From contig OZ005689.1 of the NCBI GenBank assembly GCA_963930775.1, positions 6,735,569 to 6,799,568 on the forward strand: a stretch of 64,000 nucleotides of DNA, written 5' to 3'. Within the stretch, counting starts at the first letter, position 1. Every line of letters begins with the position of its first letter. The notes under the pieces are model-generated. The model was not told the origin of the DNA, did not search any database, and saw only the letters and a program-made list of their open reading frames with translations. The position numbers and the translations under genes were made by a program. Origin of the DNA: Cliona cf. orientalis. Its lineage: Eukaryota > Porifera > Demospongiae > Clionaida > Clionaidae. Positions 34,613-45,579 of the stretch are shown here, in pieces.

Positions 34613-34840
34613 TGGGGGTGGGGTGTTAAGTAGTCCTATGGACACTTTAGGGGCTATATATCTTTTTAAAATTTAAGTATGGATGCATTAAATTTATTAT
34701 ACTAGTACAAGTCAAAGGCTTCATGCATTAGCCACTGGAAGTAACTAGCTAGCTATACCTGTCTCGACTTGGGGGTCTAGTCAATCCCCACCTAAGTGAT
34801 GCATTAGTGTGTGTGGTAGTATAGCCACCAGTATACCTAG

Positions 34841-35340
34841 TACAGTGTAGTCCACTTAATTCGAATTTACAAATCCACAGAAATAATTTGAATTAAAGGA
34901 AAATTTGAATTACAGCAACATCCACTTAATTCGAATTTAGCTCATATGAATGATAATTAAAGGGATAATAGCTAGCTACCATACATAATAATAATCTTTA
35001 CATATTCAGATGCAACAACCTTTTTCTTCTTCTCTAGAGGCAGACTGTCCACTCTATCTACTATTTTCTAGCTTTCTTTTAACAGTTTAGAACCTAATAC
35101 TGCTAGATATAGCTACTTCTGGCTAGTGCAGCTGCACTCAGCTGCAGCCATGTGATGCCCACGTGATCAATTTTCCGTATACTATATGTGCATGTCCGTA
35201 TACTAGACCTTGTGCGTGTTCTAATTAAGCGAAAGTGCCATTTCGAATTTATGTATTAGCTCTATGTGGGGAATTGGAAAGACTTCGAATTAGAAGAAAA
35301 TTCGTGGTAAGCGGATTCGAATTAGGTGGACTACACTGTA
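34841..35340. mobile_element. Mariner/pogo-like MITE, TA ends
   Basis: TACAGTGTAGTCCACTTAAT with TCGAAT on the left pairs with ATTCGAATTAGGTGGACTAC and ACTGTA on the right; TA is at both borders. Internal repeats of CCACTTAATTCGAATTTA are seen. Non-coding. Confidence 0.8.
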
Positions 35341-35417
35341 GCTAGTGATGCATGCACACAAGCTTCCTATGTCAGAGTATCCATGAAATTCTGGGACACT
35401 ATGTCCATTCTGGGATT

Positions 35418-35799
35418 GGGCTATTCCAGATAATGAGGATACACCCCTATGGAGGAAGGTTGATTAGTATTGTAGGGTCAAGATTTATGGTGATTTAATG
35501 AAGTATTGAGGGCATTTTTAAGGATTTTAATGAGGTATTGTAGGCACCATTGTAGATAGTAATGAAGTATTGAGGGGGCATGGCAGTGAATAATTGTATT
35601 GATGGAGTAACTGGTCAGGGTATGGAGGAATTACAATTAGTTTTGTAGGGTGAAATCGAGATTATTGATTAGTTTTATAGGGTAAAATGAGCAACTTGAT
35701 TAGTTTTGATGGTTACTTTTGCACTTTAATTGGTATTTAGGGTAATGAACATAAATCTCTTCCTCCATAGGGGTGTACGCCTATTATCTGGAATAGCCC
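35418..35799. mobile_element. MITE with GGGCTATTCCAGATAAT ends
   Basis: GGGCTATTCCAGATAATGAG on the left pairs with CTATTATCTGGAATAGCCC on the right (about 40-bp imperfect TIRs). ATT flanks both sides, as it does in the second copy at 42277-43085. The body repeats GAAGTATTGAGGG and TTAGTTTTGTAGGGT. Non-coding. Confidence 0.85.
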
Positions 35800-35997
35800 A
35801 TTGTCCTAAGGTATAGCCAACATACATGTGGACTCCTATAATAATGTCAGAGTATCCACAAAATTCCTAGCTAGGCACCATGTTCATCCAGGGATTGTCC
35901 TAAGGGTATATAATCACAGCCATGGAGATTATTATTCCAAGTGTATACAGTGATAGCTGAGACATACATCAATTAAGGTGCATGTACATGTACTCAC

Positions 35998-36147
35998 CAG
36001 TTGCATTTCCCTCATCGTAAATAAAGATACTAAATCCCAATCCAGCGTAATCCATAGCCGTGATGTTGTTTCTAAAGGACGCATTCAGCAACACTGTCTC
36101 TCCTTCAACCACTGTCACTTTAGTCTTATCAAAACCAATTTCCGCGT
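35998..36147 (-). CDS. Isolated extracellular-type exon, minus strand
   Basis: A 150-nt phase 1-1 exon (acceptor TTATTATACAG, donor ACTG|GTGAGT) reads AEIGFDKTKVTVVEGETVLL, NASFRNNITAMDYAGLGFSI, FIYDEGNATG. The V-x-V-x-EGE-T-V-x-L start is like a Calx-beta or Ig-type beta-sandwich; NAS, NIT and NAT are possible glycosylation sites. No partner exon is found within several kb on this strand apart from a weak candidate at 40.2-40.3 kb, so it is probably an orphaned exon. Confidence 0.45.
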
Positions 36148-36427
36148 CTGTATAATAAATCAACAATTGATGTTTCAGTTAGTATGATCCATGGTGAATG
36201 GTGTGCATGTCTTAATCAATAGATATGGTGGTTATCAGTGGCAAAAACACATGCTTTTCTGGTAAAGGTCGTCAATTGCTCCACTGATATGACATCGCCT
36301 CGTACCCGGGCCTTGCCTGCGGGAGGAGGGTGAAAAAGCATACAATTGTTTGCGGCAACCCAGGTTTCTTGGGGTAGTTGGTGCATGCATGTGTGCGTGC
36401 AATAGGTACCAGGCCCTTTCTCCCCCG

Positions 36428-36740
36428 GCAATGTGAGGCTGGGCTCAAATTGGTGCATAGCTACACTCGTCAAAAGAGCCTCTGGCTACCCAGCCTCATA
36501 TTGTAAACCAAGTATCTTGTGTGTACTAGTTAGGCAATGTGAGGCTAGGCTCAAATTGGTGCATACAGTCGTCAAAAGAGCCTCTGGTAACGCAGCGTCA
36601 CATTGTAAACCAAGTATCTTGTGTGTACTAGCTAGGCAATGTGAGGCTGGGCTCAAATTGGTGCGTACACTTGTCAAAAGAGCCTCTGGTAACGCAGCCT
36701 CACATTATAAACCAAGTATCTTGTGTGTACTAGCTATAGG
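36428..36740 (+). repeat. Three tandem palindromic units (~103 bp)
   Basis: Each unit begins GGCAATGTGAGGCTGGGCTC and ends with the near-complement CCAGCCTCACATTGTAAACC followed by AAGTATCTTGTGTGTACTAG. Each unit can therefore fold by itself, and the units are also tandem. Two related hairpins follow at 37046-37216 in the opposite orientation. Confidence 0.8.
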
Positions 36741-37045
36741 CGATGTTTGAGATACCCTAGCATCTATTTAACTACCTTACGAAGTTAGGAGAGAAACTAA
36801 GGTCATCTTCTGCTCCGGAATTTGCGATTTTTGTTTGTAAATATCGTGTGCCGTTTTTGGTTGCCACGCCCACAGGACTGGTTGCTATGGAAACTAATTT
36901 GGTCCTAAATTAGATTAATGTACTATTAATCAAAGCACCAAATCTGATACACATATTTCAAAGACTTTTCCAGATACAGATAGTTTTGTATCACCATATT
37001 TTTGACACAAAATTGCATACACACATTCAACAGTCTTGGTTTAGA

Positions 37046-37216
37046 ATGTGAGGCTGGGTAGCTAGAGGCTCTTTCGACAAGTGTACACACCAATTTGAGG
37101 CCAGCCTCACATTGCTTAGCTACGTACACACAAGAAACTTGATTTAGAATGTGAGGCTGGGTAGCTAGAGGCTCTGTCGACAAATATATACACCAATCTG
37201 AGCTAGCCTCACATTC
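37046..37216 (-). repeat. Two palindromic units, inverted orientation
   Basis: GAATGTGAGGCTGGGTAGCT, AGAGGCTCT and GCCTCACATT mark both units; they are the reverse complement of the array at 36428-36740 with about 300 bp between. Confidence 0.75.
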
Positions 37217-37242
37217 GTTCAACTAGAGCTGTACAGAGCACA

Positions 37243-37603
37243 TACCCCGCGCGCTGCAGCGTCGATGTGAGACAACTCCATGCATCAGCAGCCACCTGCA
37301 GTCTGTTGACGACCTTTACCTACCAATTGTGCCAGGTTGTGCGCATGAGCAGAAAACACACGGTGGGTAGTGTTGATAGGCGTGGCCAACAAAATGCAGT
37401 ATTTGCGACGTTCATGGACCTTACCAAACGATTCGAAGCATAATGAAGCCAGTTTTTCGACAATATCGACGGATATGCTGTACTTACGAGTCGCTCAGAC
37501 TCCTAGATCTCCAGATCCGGCGACTTTTGTGCTAACGACAGACAACGACAGACAACGACAGACAAAACCGATTACTTTACCCCTTGCGCATGCGCGCGGG
37601 GTA
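37243..37603 (+). mobile_element. MITE with TACCCCGCGCGC ends
   Basis: TACCCCGCGCGC and GCGCGCGGGGTA are terminal inverted repeats. A short GACAGACAAC tandem precedes the right end, and TGACGACCTTTACC lies at 37307-37320. Two more copies lie at 40403-41128. The open frames inside are shared between copies but look fortuitous. Confidence 0.8.
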
Positions 37604-37875
37604 ATTACATAGAATAGATTTACCATATTTACCTTAGATCGATCCATGCATGGATACTACCAGGAGTACATTACTAGGAGTGTGCAACCCACATAGTAGT
37701 AGTACAAACATCTCTTTCCAGATTTGACATCACAGAATATCATTAATATGCAACCACTAAAACCATGAAGCCATGAAGGTTGTGTCTGCACTGTCCTATC
37801 AGTAACTATATAGCTGCAGCTGCATCTAGCTATATAGAATGTAACTCGATGGTTGCAACTTAAGTATATACCTTC

Positions 37876-38009
37876 TAGACGCTGAAGCCAAGGGATCTAC
37901 GGGGTTTAGAATTCTGAGTACATATATAAATCCCGAGGGCGGTAGCCCGAGGGATTGATGACGTACGAAGAATTCTAAAAACCATAGATCCCATTGGCTG
38001 AAGCGTCTA
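37876..38009. mobile_element. Foldback MITE, TAGACGCTGAAGCC ends
   Basis: TAGACGCTGAAGCCAAGGGA pairs with CCCATTGGCTGAAGCGTCTA. The centre ATCCCGAGGGCGG resembles the centre of the 54594 element. It lies 70 bp before the recombinase gene. Confidence 0.75.
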
Positions 38010-38078
38010 ACCTGTTTAGATTATAGCTTAGCAACTGTTTCCATAGCGCTATTCAGTTGTGTGACTACCTGGTACAAA

Positions 38079-39602
38079 ATGGCCGACGCCTCTACTTCTG
38101 GAGTCCCCAGCTCTCCCAACAATTGTAGCCTTGTCCAACTACTCGACCAAGAGCTCTTTCATCGGCACTGGAGAAGACGGAAGCGTTTTACTTGATTCAG
38201 CAGTGGGCGGAGCGGCTGACTTTGACGAAAACCAAGCATGTGCACTAGAATCGTTGGTCGTCACACCCTTCTACTTCAAGCCAGCAACGCCTTCGAAACT
38301 GCAGAAATTCCAAGTAACTCTATAACTGCAGAAACAAAATCGCGTTTCGCTGACCCAATGTCAGAGGAAGATGTGGCAAAAGCTAAAAGAGCAAGTGTAC
38401 CAAAAAAACCCAAGCAGATACAAAATATGATTGTATGCGTCTATGGAATGATTGGAGTGCCCATCGCAGCTCCAGAGCCAGCTCTGATCTAGAAATCATT
38501 CCAGACATCACTCAAATGGATTGTGAAACAATGCAGTACTGGTTGAGTCGCTATGTGCTAGAAGTACGAAAGAAGGATGGAAGCATTTATCCTGCAAATA
38601 CTTTGCACCATCCTTGTTGTGGAGTTATGCGGTATCTAAGGGAATGTGGACGGCATGATTTAGACTTCTTTAAGGATCCAGCTTTCGCTGAATTTCGGGG
38701 CACTCTGGATGCCGAAATGAAGAGAATCCAATCACTTGGGATAGGAACTAAAAGGAGGCAAGCAGAGCCCCTTACTTGTGAAGAAGAGGAGATGTTATGG
38801 CAAACTGGGCAACTTGGTGACCATTCTCCACAAACACTGGTGGACACAATGGTTTTCATGAATGGGATGTATTTGCATTGAGAAGTTGAGGTGAACATCG
38901 CAATTTGAGGCATGATCCCCCTCAAATTGAACTGATTGAAAAGCCAGGTGAGAGAGCCTACCTCAAGTACATGGAGGATATCTCAAAAAAATCATCCAGG
39001 GGGACTATATAAAAGGGCGGTAACACAATCCCAAAGTTGTTCTTCATCATGAAACCCCCAATATCCCTTCTCGATGTTTCGTTCGCTTGTTCAAATTGTA
39101 TCAGAGCAAAATTAATGTCCACCAGATCATCCGCCAGGTGCATTCGATCTATCTCAAGCCACTGAAGAATCCCAGAGGAGCATACTGGTATGCTGCACAA
39201 CCTATAGGGCATGACAAGTTGAATGGCACAGTTGCAAGGATTTGCAAAGCTGCAGGGATCGAAAGTTTCAAAACGAATCATTCATTGCGTGCCACGGCTG
39301 CGACTCGACTTTACCGTGCTGGTGTTGATGAACAAATAATCATGGAAACAACTGGCCACAGAAGCTTAGACGGAGTTCGTAGCTACAAACGTACAAGCAT
39401 TCAGCAAAAGGAATAGATTTCAGATATCCTTTCCTCAACAAAGCGATTGAAACCTGTGGATAATTGCCATGAGCCAGACACCTCTCCTGCTCTAACCCAA
39501 AACAAGGCAGTAATTCATCAAGATAGCTTCAAGGATATGTTTACCTTCAGCCACTGCTCTAACGTCAACATCAACATTCAGTTTATTAATAATAAGAATT
39601 AA
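38079..39602 (+). pseudogene. Crypton/KIAA1958-type tyrosine recombinase, broken
   Basis: ATG 38079 opens MADASTSGVPSSPNNCSL. The best-kept parts are about 38510-38880 (MQYWLSRYVLEVRKKDGSIY, PCCGVMRYLRECG) and 39247-39416 (NHSLRATAATRLYRAGVDEQ, TGHRSLDGVRSYKR). The last segment has the H-x-x-R box (HSLR), the second histidine (GHRS) and the nucleophile tyrosine (SYKR) of tyrosine recombinases, as in the DUF3504 domain of KIAA1958-type proteins and Crypton transposons. Frame changes near 38190 and 38440, stops near 38891 and 39010, a shift near 39085 and a TAG at 39414 disable it. The C-terminus (FTFSHCSNVNINIQF) ends near 39600. It would act in the nucleus on DNA. Confidence 0.7.
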
Positions 39603-40207
39603 CAATAATAATAATAATAATATTATTATCATTATTGATATGAACCCTTCATGTGATCAGAAACAGGACTACCTCACTCGTTATAGCTCTCATGCATATT
39701 TAATATCATAGTAGTAGCTATCTGTATACTGAACCAACAGTACAATAATTGCCTGAGGACTCAAAAACAAGGATTCTAAGTTGTAAGGTTTCTAAGTTGT
39801 AAGTATTCTAATTGGAATTGGCTACAGCCAGACCACACCTAAATTTGAGAAAGCAGCTGCAGCCAGTGAAACTCCAGGAGGGCTCATAGGCTGGGATGGC
39901 GGATCTATATGGAAGAACGATTCGCGAAAATACTAACAGGTCCCCGAAACCCAAACCCTGTCACGCTAACGCGAAAATTTGGAGTCGTTCATCCATACTA
40001 GTAGAACCGGGATGGCCTGCTGGTGACGATCATAGTAATTAGTCCTTGTAAAGTAAATAGCCACAATAATCTGAATAGATGGTAAATACTCGGATCATAA
40101 TTTATATCCGATAGTAGCTAGCTAGCTATTTAATAGCACTGAGCACACATAATTTGCTAGTGACGGCCCTGATAGGCATAATTTCTCAAATTTTGCATGA
40201 TACTCAC

Positions 40208-40346
40208 AGAAGCTGGGAAGAAAATGGAGAGTCTGTAACTATCAGGAACTGAAGTCACAGCTGCTCCAAGAGCAATTGGGACAATCAACTTGTGATCAGT
40301 AAAAGATGATGATAACTTCAACATAGAGGCCGCACGGTGATGCACT
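40208..40346 (-). other. Weak candidate exon, minus strand
   Basis: An open stretch between acceptor CTATAG and donor TCT|GTGAGT reads MLKLSSSFTDHKLIVPIALG, AAVTSVPDSYRLSIFFPAS. Phases (2 and 0) do not join the exon at 35998-36147. No family is recognised. Confidence 0.2.
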
Positions 40347-40402
40347 CTATAGCAGGACCAAGGATATAATAATTGTAAGTATAACTAGAGCTCTGTAGAG
40401 CA

Positions 40403-41128
40403 CATACCCCGCGCGCCCTATAGCCACTATAGCGTAATAATTATAGCAACACTATGAGGCACACATGTAGTGGTTTCATGACGTGACGACCCTTTCCAAC
40501 ACAGTGCTTGAGCATGCGCAGTCGCATCCGCATACTATTATGCTAAAAGAGTGGGTGTGGTCGATAAACCACAGGCATGCTGAACAGAAAATGCACGATT
40601 TGTAGCACTAGTAAGCCTTTTTGAGAAATTCGAAGCGCGTACGAACCATTTTTTCACCGATATCTATCGATTGGTTGTGCTTATAGCACACACAGACGCC
40701 TAGAACTCGAGATCTGGCGATTTTCGTGCCGACGACGACAACGACAACGACAACAACTAGAGCTCTATAGAGCACATACCCCGCGCGCTGCAGTGTCGAC
40801 GACCTTTACCTACATATTGTGCCAGGTTGTGCGCATGAGCAGAAAGCACATGGTGGGTAGTGTCCATAGGCGTGGCCAACAAAATGCAGTATTTGCGATG
40901 CTTGTGGACCTTACCAAACGATTCGAAGCATAATGAAGCCAGTTTTTCGACGATATCGACGGATACACTGTACTTACGAGTCGCTCAGATGCCTAGATCT
41001 CCAGATCCGGCGATTTTTATGCTAACAACAGACACAACCGATCACTTTACCCCTTGCGCATGCGCGCGGGGTAACAACAACAGACGTACAAACCGATTGC
41101 TTTACCCCTAGCGCATGCGCGCGGGGTA
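40403..41128 (+). mobile_element. Two further TACCCCGCGCGC MITE copies
   Basis: One copy runs from about 40403 (more diverged; ends in a CGACAACGACAACGACAACA tract) and another from 40777 to 41073, with a doubled right end to 41128 (GCATGCGCGCGGGGTA twice). They are joined by the same AACTAGAGCTCTATAGAGCA lead sequence. The second has GACGACCTTTACC at 40798-40810. Confidence 0.75.
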
Positions 41129-41382
41129 TAACATTTGGCATGTATTAAATTCTCAGCTGTTTTGTAATACTCCTGTCAGCTTTTGGTTGCACCCTTGAGA
41201 TAAGATATGGGTCTGGCCCAGAGAACTTCTTGTATATATCCACCCTGATCCAGCTACATGTGCATGTGACTAAGCTTATCATGCACCATTGTAGCTAGCG
41301 CGAAGTAGGGTGGCTAGGTTTTCTGAATGAACAGCATGACCAACAATGGCAGAATGCTCTATAGTATTCATTTGCTCTGGAA

Positions 41383-41402
41383 GGTGTACAAATTTGTACA
41401 CC
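41383..41402. repeat. 20-bp perfect palindrome
   Basis: GGTGTACAAATTTGTACACC is its own reverse complement; a related TTGTACACTGAATTTGTACA follows about 35 bp later. It could be a protein-binding site or chance. Confidence 0.6.
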
Positions 41403-41984
41403 CCATCAGACTTTAATAGAACATTCACTTCTAGGTTGTACACTGAATTTGTACAATCATGGAATAACGTAGTTTGAGTACTGTAGACTACATTAAAATA
41501 TGACCATTGTGCTTTTTATTTAGCTATCTAGGTTGTTTCTGCTGCTGGACAGACTGTCAAAAGTATAATACATCCTGAAGAAAATCCTGCAGCAGGACAG
41601 TAAATCTTGAATAACCTCAGGAAATATTTGCACTTGTTCATTATTTTTAATAATAGTAGTTTTTTTTTCAGACAAACACTTTTCTGGTGCTGTTTTTGCT
41701 CAGTTTTGTGTGATAATTGGCATAAAATTCACTAATAAGAATTGGAACTTACTAATCAGACACTGTTAAAAGCGCTATACCTATAGAACAAAAAATATAA
41801 GGATCACCACTGAAGTGGTTAACACCTCAATAATATGATAACTAATGTTACAAAACATATTAAGCACAAATGATATGTTACATAACAATTATTAGATCCT
41901 ATTAACAAGATAAGTACAAATCAATATTAACAAAACAAATGCACATTGTCCAACTCTATATAGCTCAGGTATGCTATTATATGG

Positions 41985-42262
41985 GTGTCTTTATTCAGCG
42001 GAATGGAACGATGGAATGGAATGGTGGAATGGAACGGTGGAATGGAATGGAATAGAATAGTGGAATGACCACGCCCACTGAAAAGTGTTCCGTGACGACC
42101 TATACCCATTATATTGAGACAATAGTAGTAAGCTTTAAATAGTCTTCTCAAACTTGTGCAAGCCAATAGTATTAGTGGATCCTTGAACTGATCCAGCAAG
42201 AGTAGAAATCAGAAGTGTGGGCTCAAGATTTACCCTGAAACTGTGATGAAAGTTGGACATAA
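41985..42262 (+). repeat. Left arm of 2.9-kb inverted repeat
   Basis: GTGTCTTTATTCAGCGGAAT, a GGAAT-rich tract, GTGACGACCTATACC and GATCCAGCAAGAGTAGAAAT are found in reverse complement at about 44618-44875. Confidence 0.7.
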
Positions 42263-42276
42263 TTTGAAAGAAAATT

Positions 42277-43085
42277 GGGCTATTCCAGATAATGAGGATA
42301 CACCCCTATGGAGGAAGGTTGATTAGTATTGTAGGGTCAAGATTTAGGGTGATTTAATGAAGTATTATGGACAAAATTATACACTAAGTAGAAAAAAAAA
42401 GCATATTAAATAATCTAATTCATGGGGGGTTTGGGAGCACTTGGGGGGATAATTTTTACATGGGCACGCAGAATGGGTCGAAACTAGAGATTTGACGCAG
42501 GGGAATTTTGATTCACGCCTTAGAAATAAAGTTATGGCCCTTTGAAGTTTTCCCATAATATTATGTTTGTATAGGAAGCCATGCATTTGCAATGTTTTCT
42601 ACGTGAGGGGCGGGGCCACGCGCGCACATCAACGTGACGACCATTACCCACTTTACTCAAAATGCATGTATAGGCTGCCTGCTTGCATTGTATGGCTCTA
42701 CTATGCATCCAGCTCGATTATATGGTGGTTTTTGGACAATTTTTTTTTCTGCTTAGTGTCTGGTCTCCTTGAAAAAAAAAGTATTGAGGGCATTTTTATG
42801 GATTTTAATGAGGTATTGTAGGCACCATTGTAGATAGTAATGAAGTATTGAGGGGGCATGGCAGTGAATAACAGTTACTAGTATTGATGGAGTAACTGGT
42901 CAGGGTATGGAGGAATTACAATTAGTTTTGTAGGGTGAAATAGAGATTATTGATTAGTTTTTATAGGGTAAAATGAGCAACTTGATTAGTTTTGATAGTT
43001 ACTTTTGCACTTTAATTGGTATTTAGGGTAATGAACATAAATCTCTTCCTCCATAGGGGTGTACGCCTATTATCTGGAATAGCCC
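42277..43085. mobile_element. Second GGGCTATTCC MITE, split by another MITE
   Basis: The same element as 35418-35799 with ATT on both borders; it contains a 413-bp insertion. Confidence 0.85.
42367..42779. mobile_element. MITE nested in MITE, AGTATT duplication
   Basis: AGTATT flanks both sides (42361-42366 and 42780-42785), and the uninterrupted sister at 35418 shows a single AGTATT here. The ends ACACTAAGTAG and CTGCTTAGTGT match each other. The body matches 14286-14705. TGACGACCATTACCC lies at 42635-42649. Confidence 0.85.
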
Positions 43086-43089
43086 ATTG

Positions 43090-45060
43090 CCAAGTTCAGC
43101 TACAGACAGTGTCAAGTTTTTGAAGTTGATAATAGCACTGTGCTTATTAAGTATTTAGCTACAATGGCATCACATAGAAGGCATGATTTAATATTAGTAA
43201 CCTCATTTTAATAACAATAATAATATAATTTATCATATAGTGATTGATGTTCGATGCCAAAGCTCAGACACCTCTTTTGTTCCAGTCCCTACTCTTGATA
43301 CTTGGTCTACTAAAATTAATGTCATAAAATCTCCTCAAATTCTGCAAAAATGAAGTAGTTATAGCTCTAGTCACAATGACGCCTTCGAATGTCTAGTGTA
43401 TATGTGATATGGGACCCCCAGGTCGCTGGCTATAGAGTGCATGGTGTCCCCATTCATGTGATACAGGGATCAATTATATTATTTTAGTGCAATAGCTAGC
43501 AGTACTGAAGACACCCACCCCTAGGCTAGCTAGCGAAATGGGGGTCAGGTCTAGTACCCATTTCAGGAGCCATTTGGAAAGGGGGATAGTCTGGTGTGGC
43601 TGCATGCATGAAACGGCAGGTGCCAATATCTTTCTTATTAGTAGCTATACCCAAGAGTATGTAAGAGGAGGGTACCCGGCATACCGGTAAAGGCTAGCCT
43701 ACGTATGAAGCCCAAAGAGGCACAATCTGACCCATGGAAAAGGCAACACACCAAATAGCTAATTCTTGCACAAAGTACCAAGGTACATGTAGCTACATAC
43801 AGCATGAGGTTAACTAGCCTTGTGCCCAGGGCCTTTGAGGGGGAGGGGAGGAGAAAAAAAAAACCTGGGTACGAGGCTAGAGGTTAACATTCAATGTTAG
43901 AAGCTGAATGACCCATTTGTGCCCATAATTATCTATTTTTCTCCTGCATCAGTTTGTGCTGGGTGTCTTTATTCAGCGGAATGGAACGGTGGAATGGAAT
44001 GGAATGGAATAGTGGAATGACCACGTCCACCACGTGTGTTTTGTGGCGACCTATACCAATTGTATTTGCCTATATTATTATAAGACACACAGGCCTTCTC
44101 GCCAGTGGTAGCTAGTAGTTAAAGAAAGGACGAGCACAAGCTGATCCAGGAGAAGAATAAAGAAAAATAAGCTAGCTATATTGATCCCTGTAGCACTAAC
44201 ATGAATGGGGACACCACTCTATAGCCAGCGACATCGACATGGGGGGGGGGGGGGGGGGTCCATATACCGGACATTTGAAAGCCTCCAATGATTGCGAGTA
44301 GAGCCAGGGGAATATATAATCTATGGTAGAGCTATGAGGAGACTTGCATGACGTTTAATAGACAAAGCATAAGCATAATAGAATACGATAGAGTAGGGAG
44401 ACAACTTGAAGAGCCCGGCATTGGGAGTGAGTTTTAATGAACATCGATCACTAAGTTATATTGTTTAAACGAGGTTACTAATTATAATGGTGCCTGCTAT
44501 GTGATTCCATTGTTAACTTAAAAAGCAGTACTATGGGAGCTATAATTTATGGCAGAATGCGTAACTTCAACTGTAGCTACGATGCTGAACTTGGTGACTC
44601 TCTTTCAAATTACACTTTCATCACCGTGACAGTTTCAGACTACCCACATTTTTGATCTCTACTCTTGCTGGATCAGTTCATAGATTATATATCAGTTCAA
44701 GCTCATGATTTGATCCACTAATACTGTTAGCTTGCCCAAGTTTGGGAAGACTCCTGCTATTGTGTCTCAATATTATCGGTATAGGTCGTCACGGAACGAG
44801 TTCGGTGGGCGTGGCCATTCCACTATTCCATTCCACCGTTCCATTCCGCTGAATAAAGACACCCGTTTGTGCTCGTCCTTCTTTTAATTACTGCCACTGG
44901 TTCGCCATAATTCGATCGAGTAGAGAAGACCTGCGTATCTTGGGCATGAATATAATAGTCGTCACAAAACATACTCGGTGGGCGTGGTCATTCCACTATT
45001 CCATTCCATTCTATTCCACCGTTCCATTCTACCATTCCATTCCATCGTTCCATTCCGCTA
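43090..45060. other. Gene-free stretch with GGAAT repeats and G-run
   Basis: It holds GGAAT-type tracts at 43970-44030, 44815-44855 and 44985-45060 (the last two inverted), the right arm of the inverted repeat and a run of about 20 G (44240-44258). Around 43950-44150 and 44600-44930 a local inverted duplication is visible (AAGGACGAGCACAA and complement). No exon is seen. Confidence 0.5.
44618..44875 (-). repeat. Right arm of 2.9-kb inverted repeat
   Basis: Reverse complement of 41985-42262 with moderate divergence; it includes GGTATAGGTCGTCA at 44778-44791. Confidence 0.7.
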
Positions 45061-45068
45061 TATGTAAC

Positions 45069-45381
45069 CAGGGGCGTAGGCAGGGGGGGTTCGAGGGGGT
45101 TCGATCGAACCCCCCTTTTGACGGCCTATTATTCTATATATATTAATAGTTATCACTTACTTTAGTTCTGTGGCATAAAGGACAAAGTCAGTTCATTCCT
45201 CTCTAAATATTGCACACCAGAAAACGACCACTACCGTCCATATTCGAGGTCTAGGTCACGATCGCGGCCATAAATGTGGGCGTGGTTAACTAAAATGGGC
45301 GTGGTCTAAAAATTTCGCGCGCGCTTCGCGCGCGTGCTTACCAATGTAACCCCCCTTTCAATAATCCTGCCTACGCCCCTG
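45069..45381. mobile_element. CAGGGG-ended MITE, 5-bp GTAAC duplication
   Basis: CAGGGGCGTAGGCAG and CTGCCTACGCCCCTG are perfect 15-bp terminal repeats flanked by GTAAC on both sides. It contains CGCGCGCGCTTCGCGCGCG after TGGGCGTGGTCTAAAAATTT, as in the 29691 element. hAT-like ends, but hAT copies usually make 8-bp duplications. Non-coding. Confidence 0.85.
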
Positions 45382-45579
45382 GTAACGTGATCAAAGTTCT
45401 GCAATGAATTAGAGAGCGGCACTGCTATATCTAATTAGCTACTACGATCTAGCTACATAGCCGCTCTATTAGTAAGCCTGAGCCTCAACACAGTCAACCT
45501 AAAGTTGGGTTCAACTAACCCTTTACTTTTGCATTCAATCAGGCTAGCTAGCTGCAGAAGCTACGCCCTAGCTGTCGTA

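Noticed and set aside
36428-36740. CRISPR-like array
   Set aside because: Units are tandem and fully repetitive without unique spacers, each is palindromic, and the genome is animal.
37370-37612. Open frame conserved with 40860-41111
   Set aside because: Both lie inside copies of the same TACCCCGCGCGC MITE; the similarity is that of the DNA element and one frame ends in the terminal repeat.
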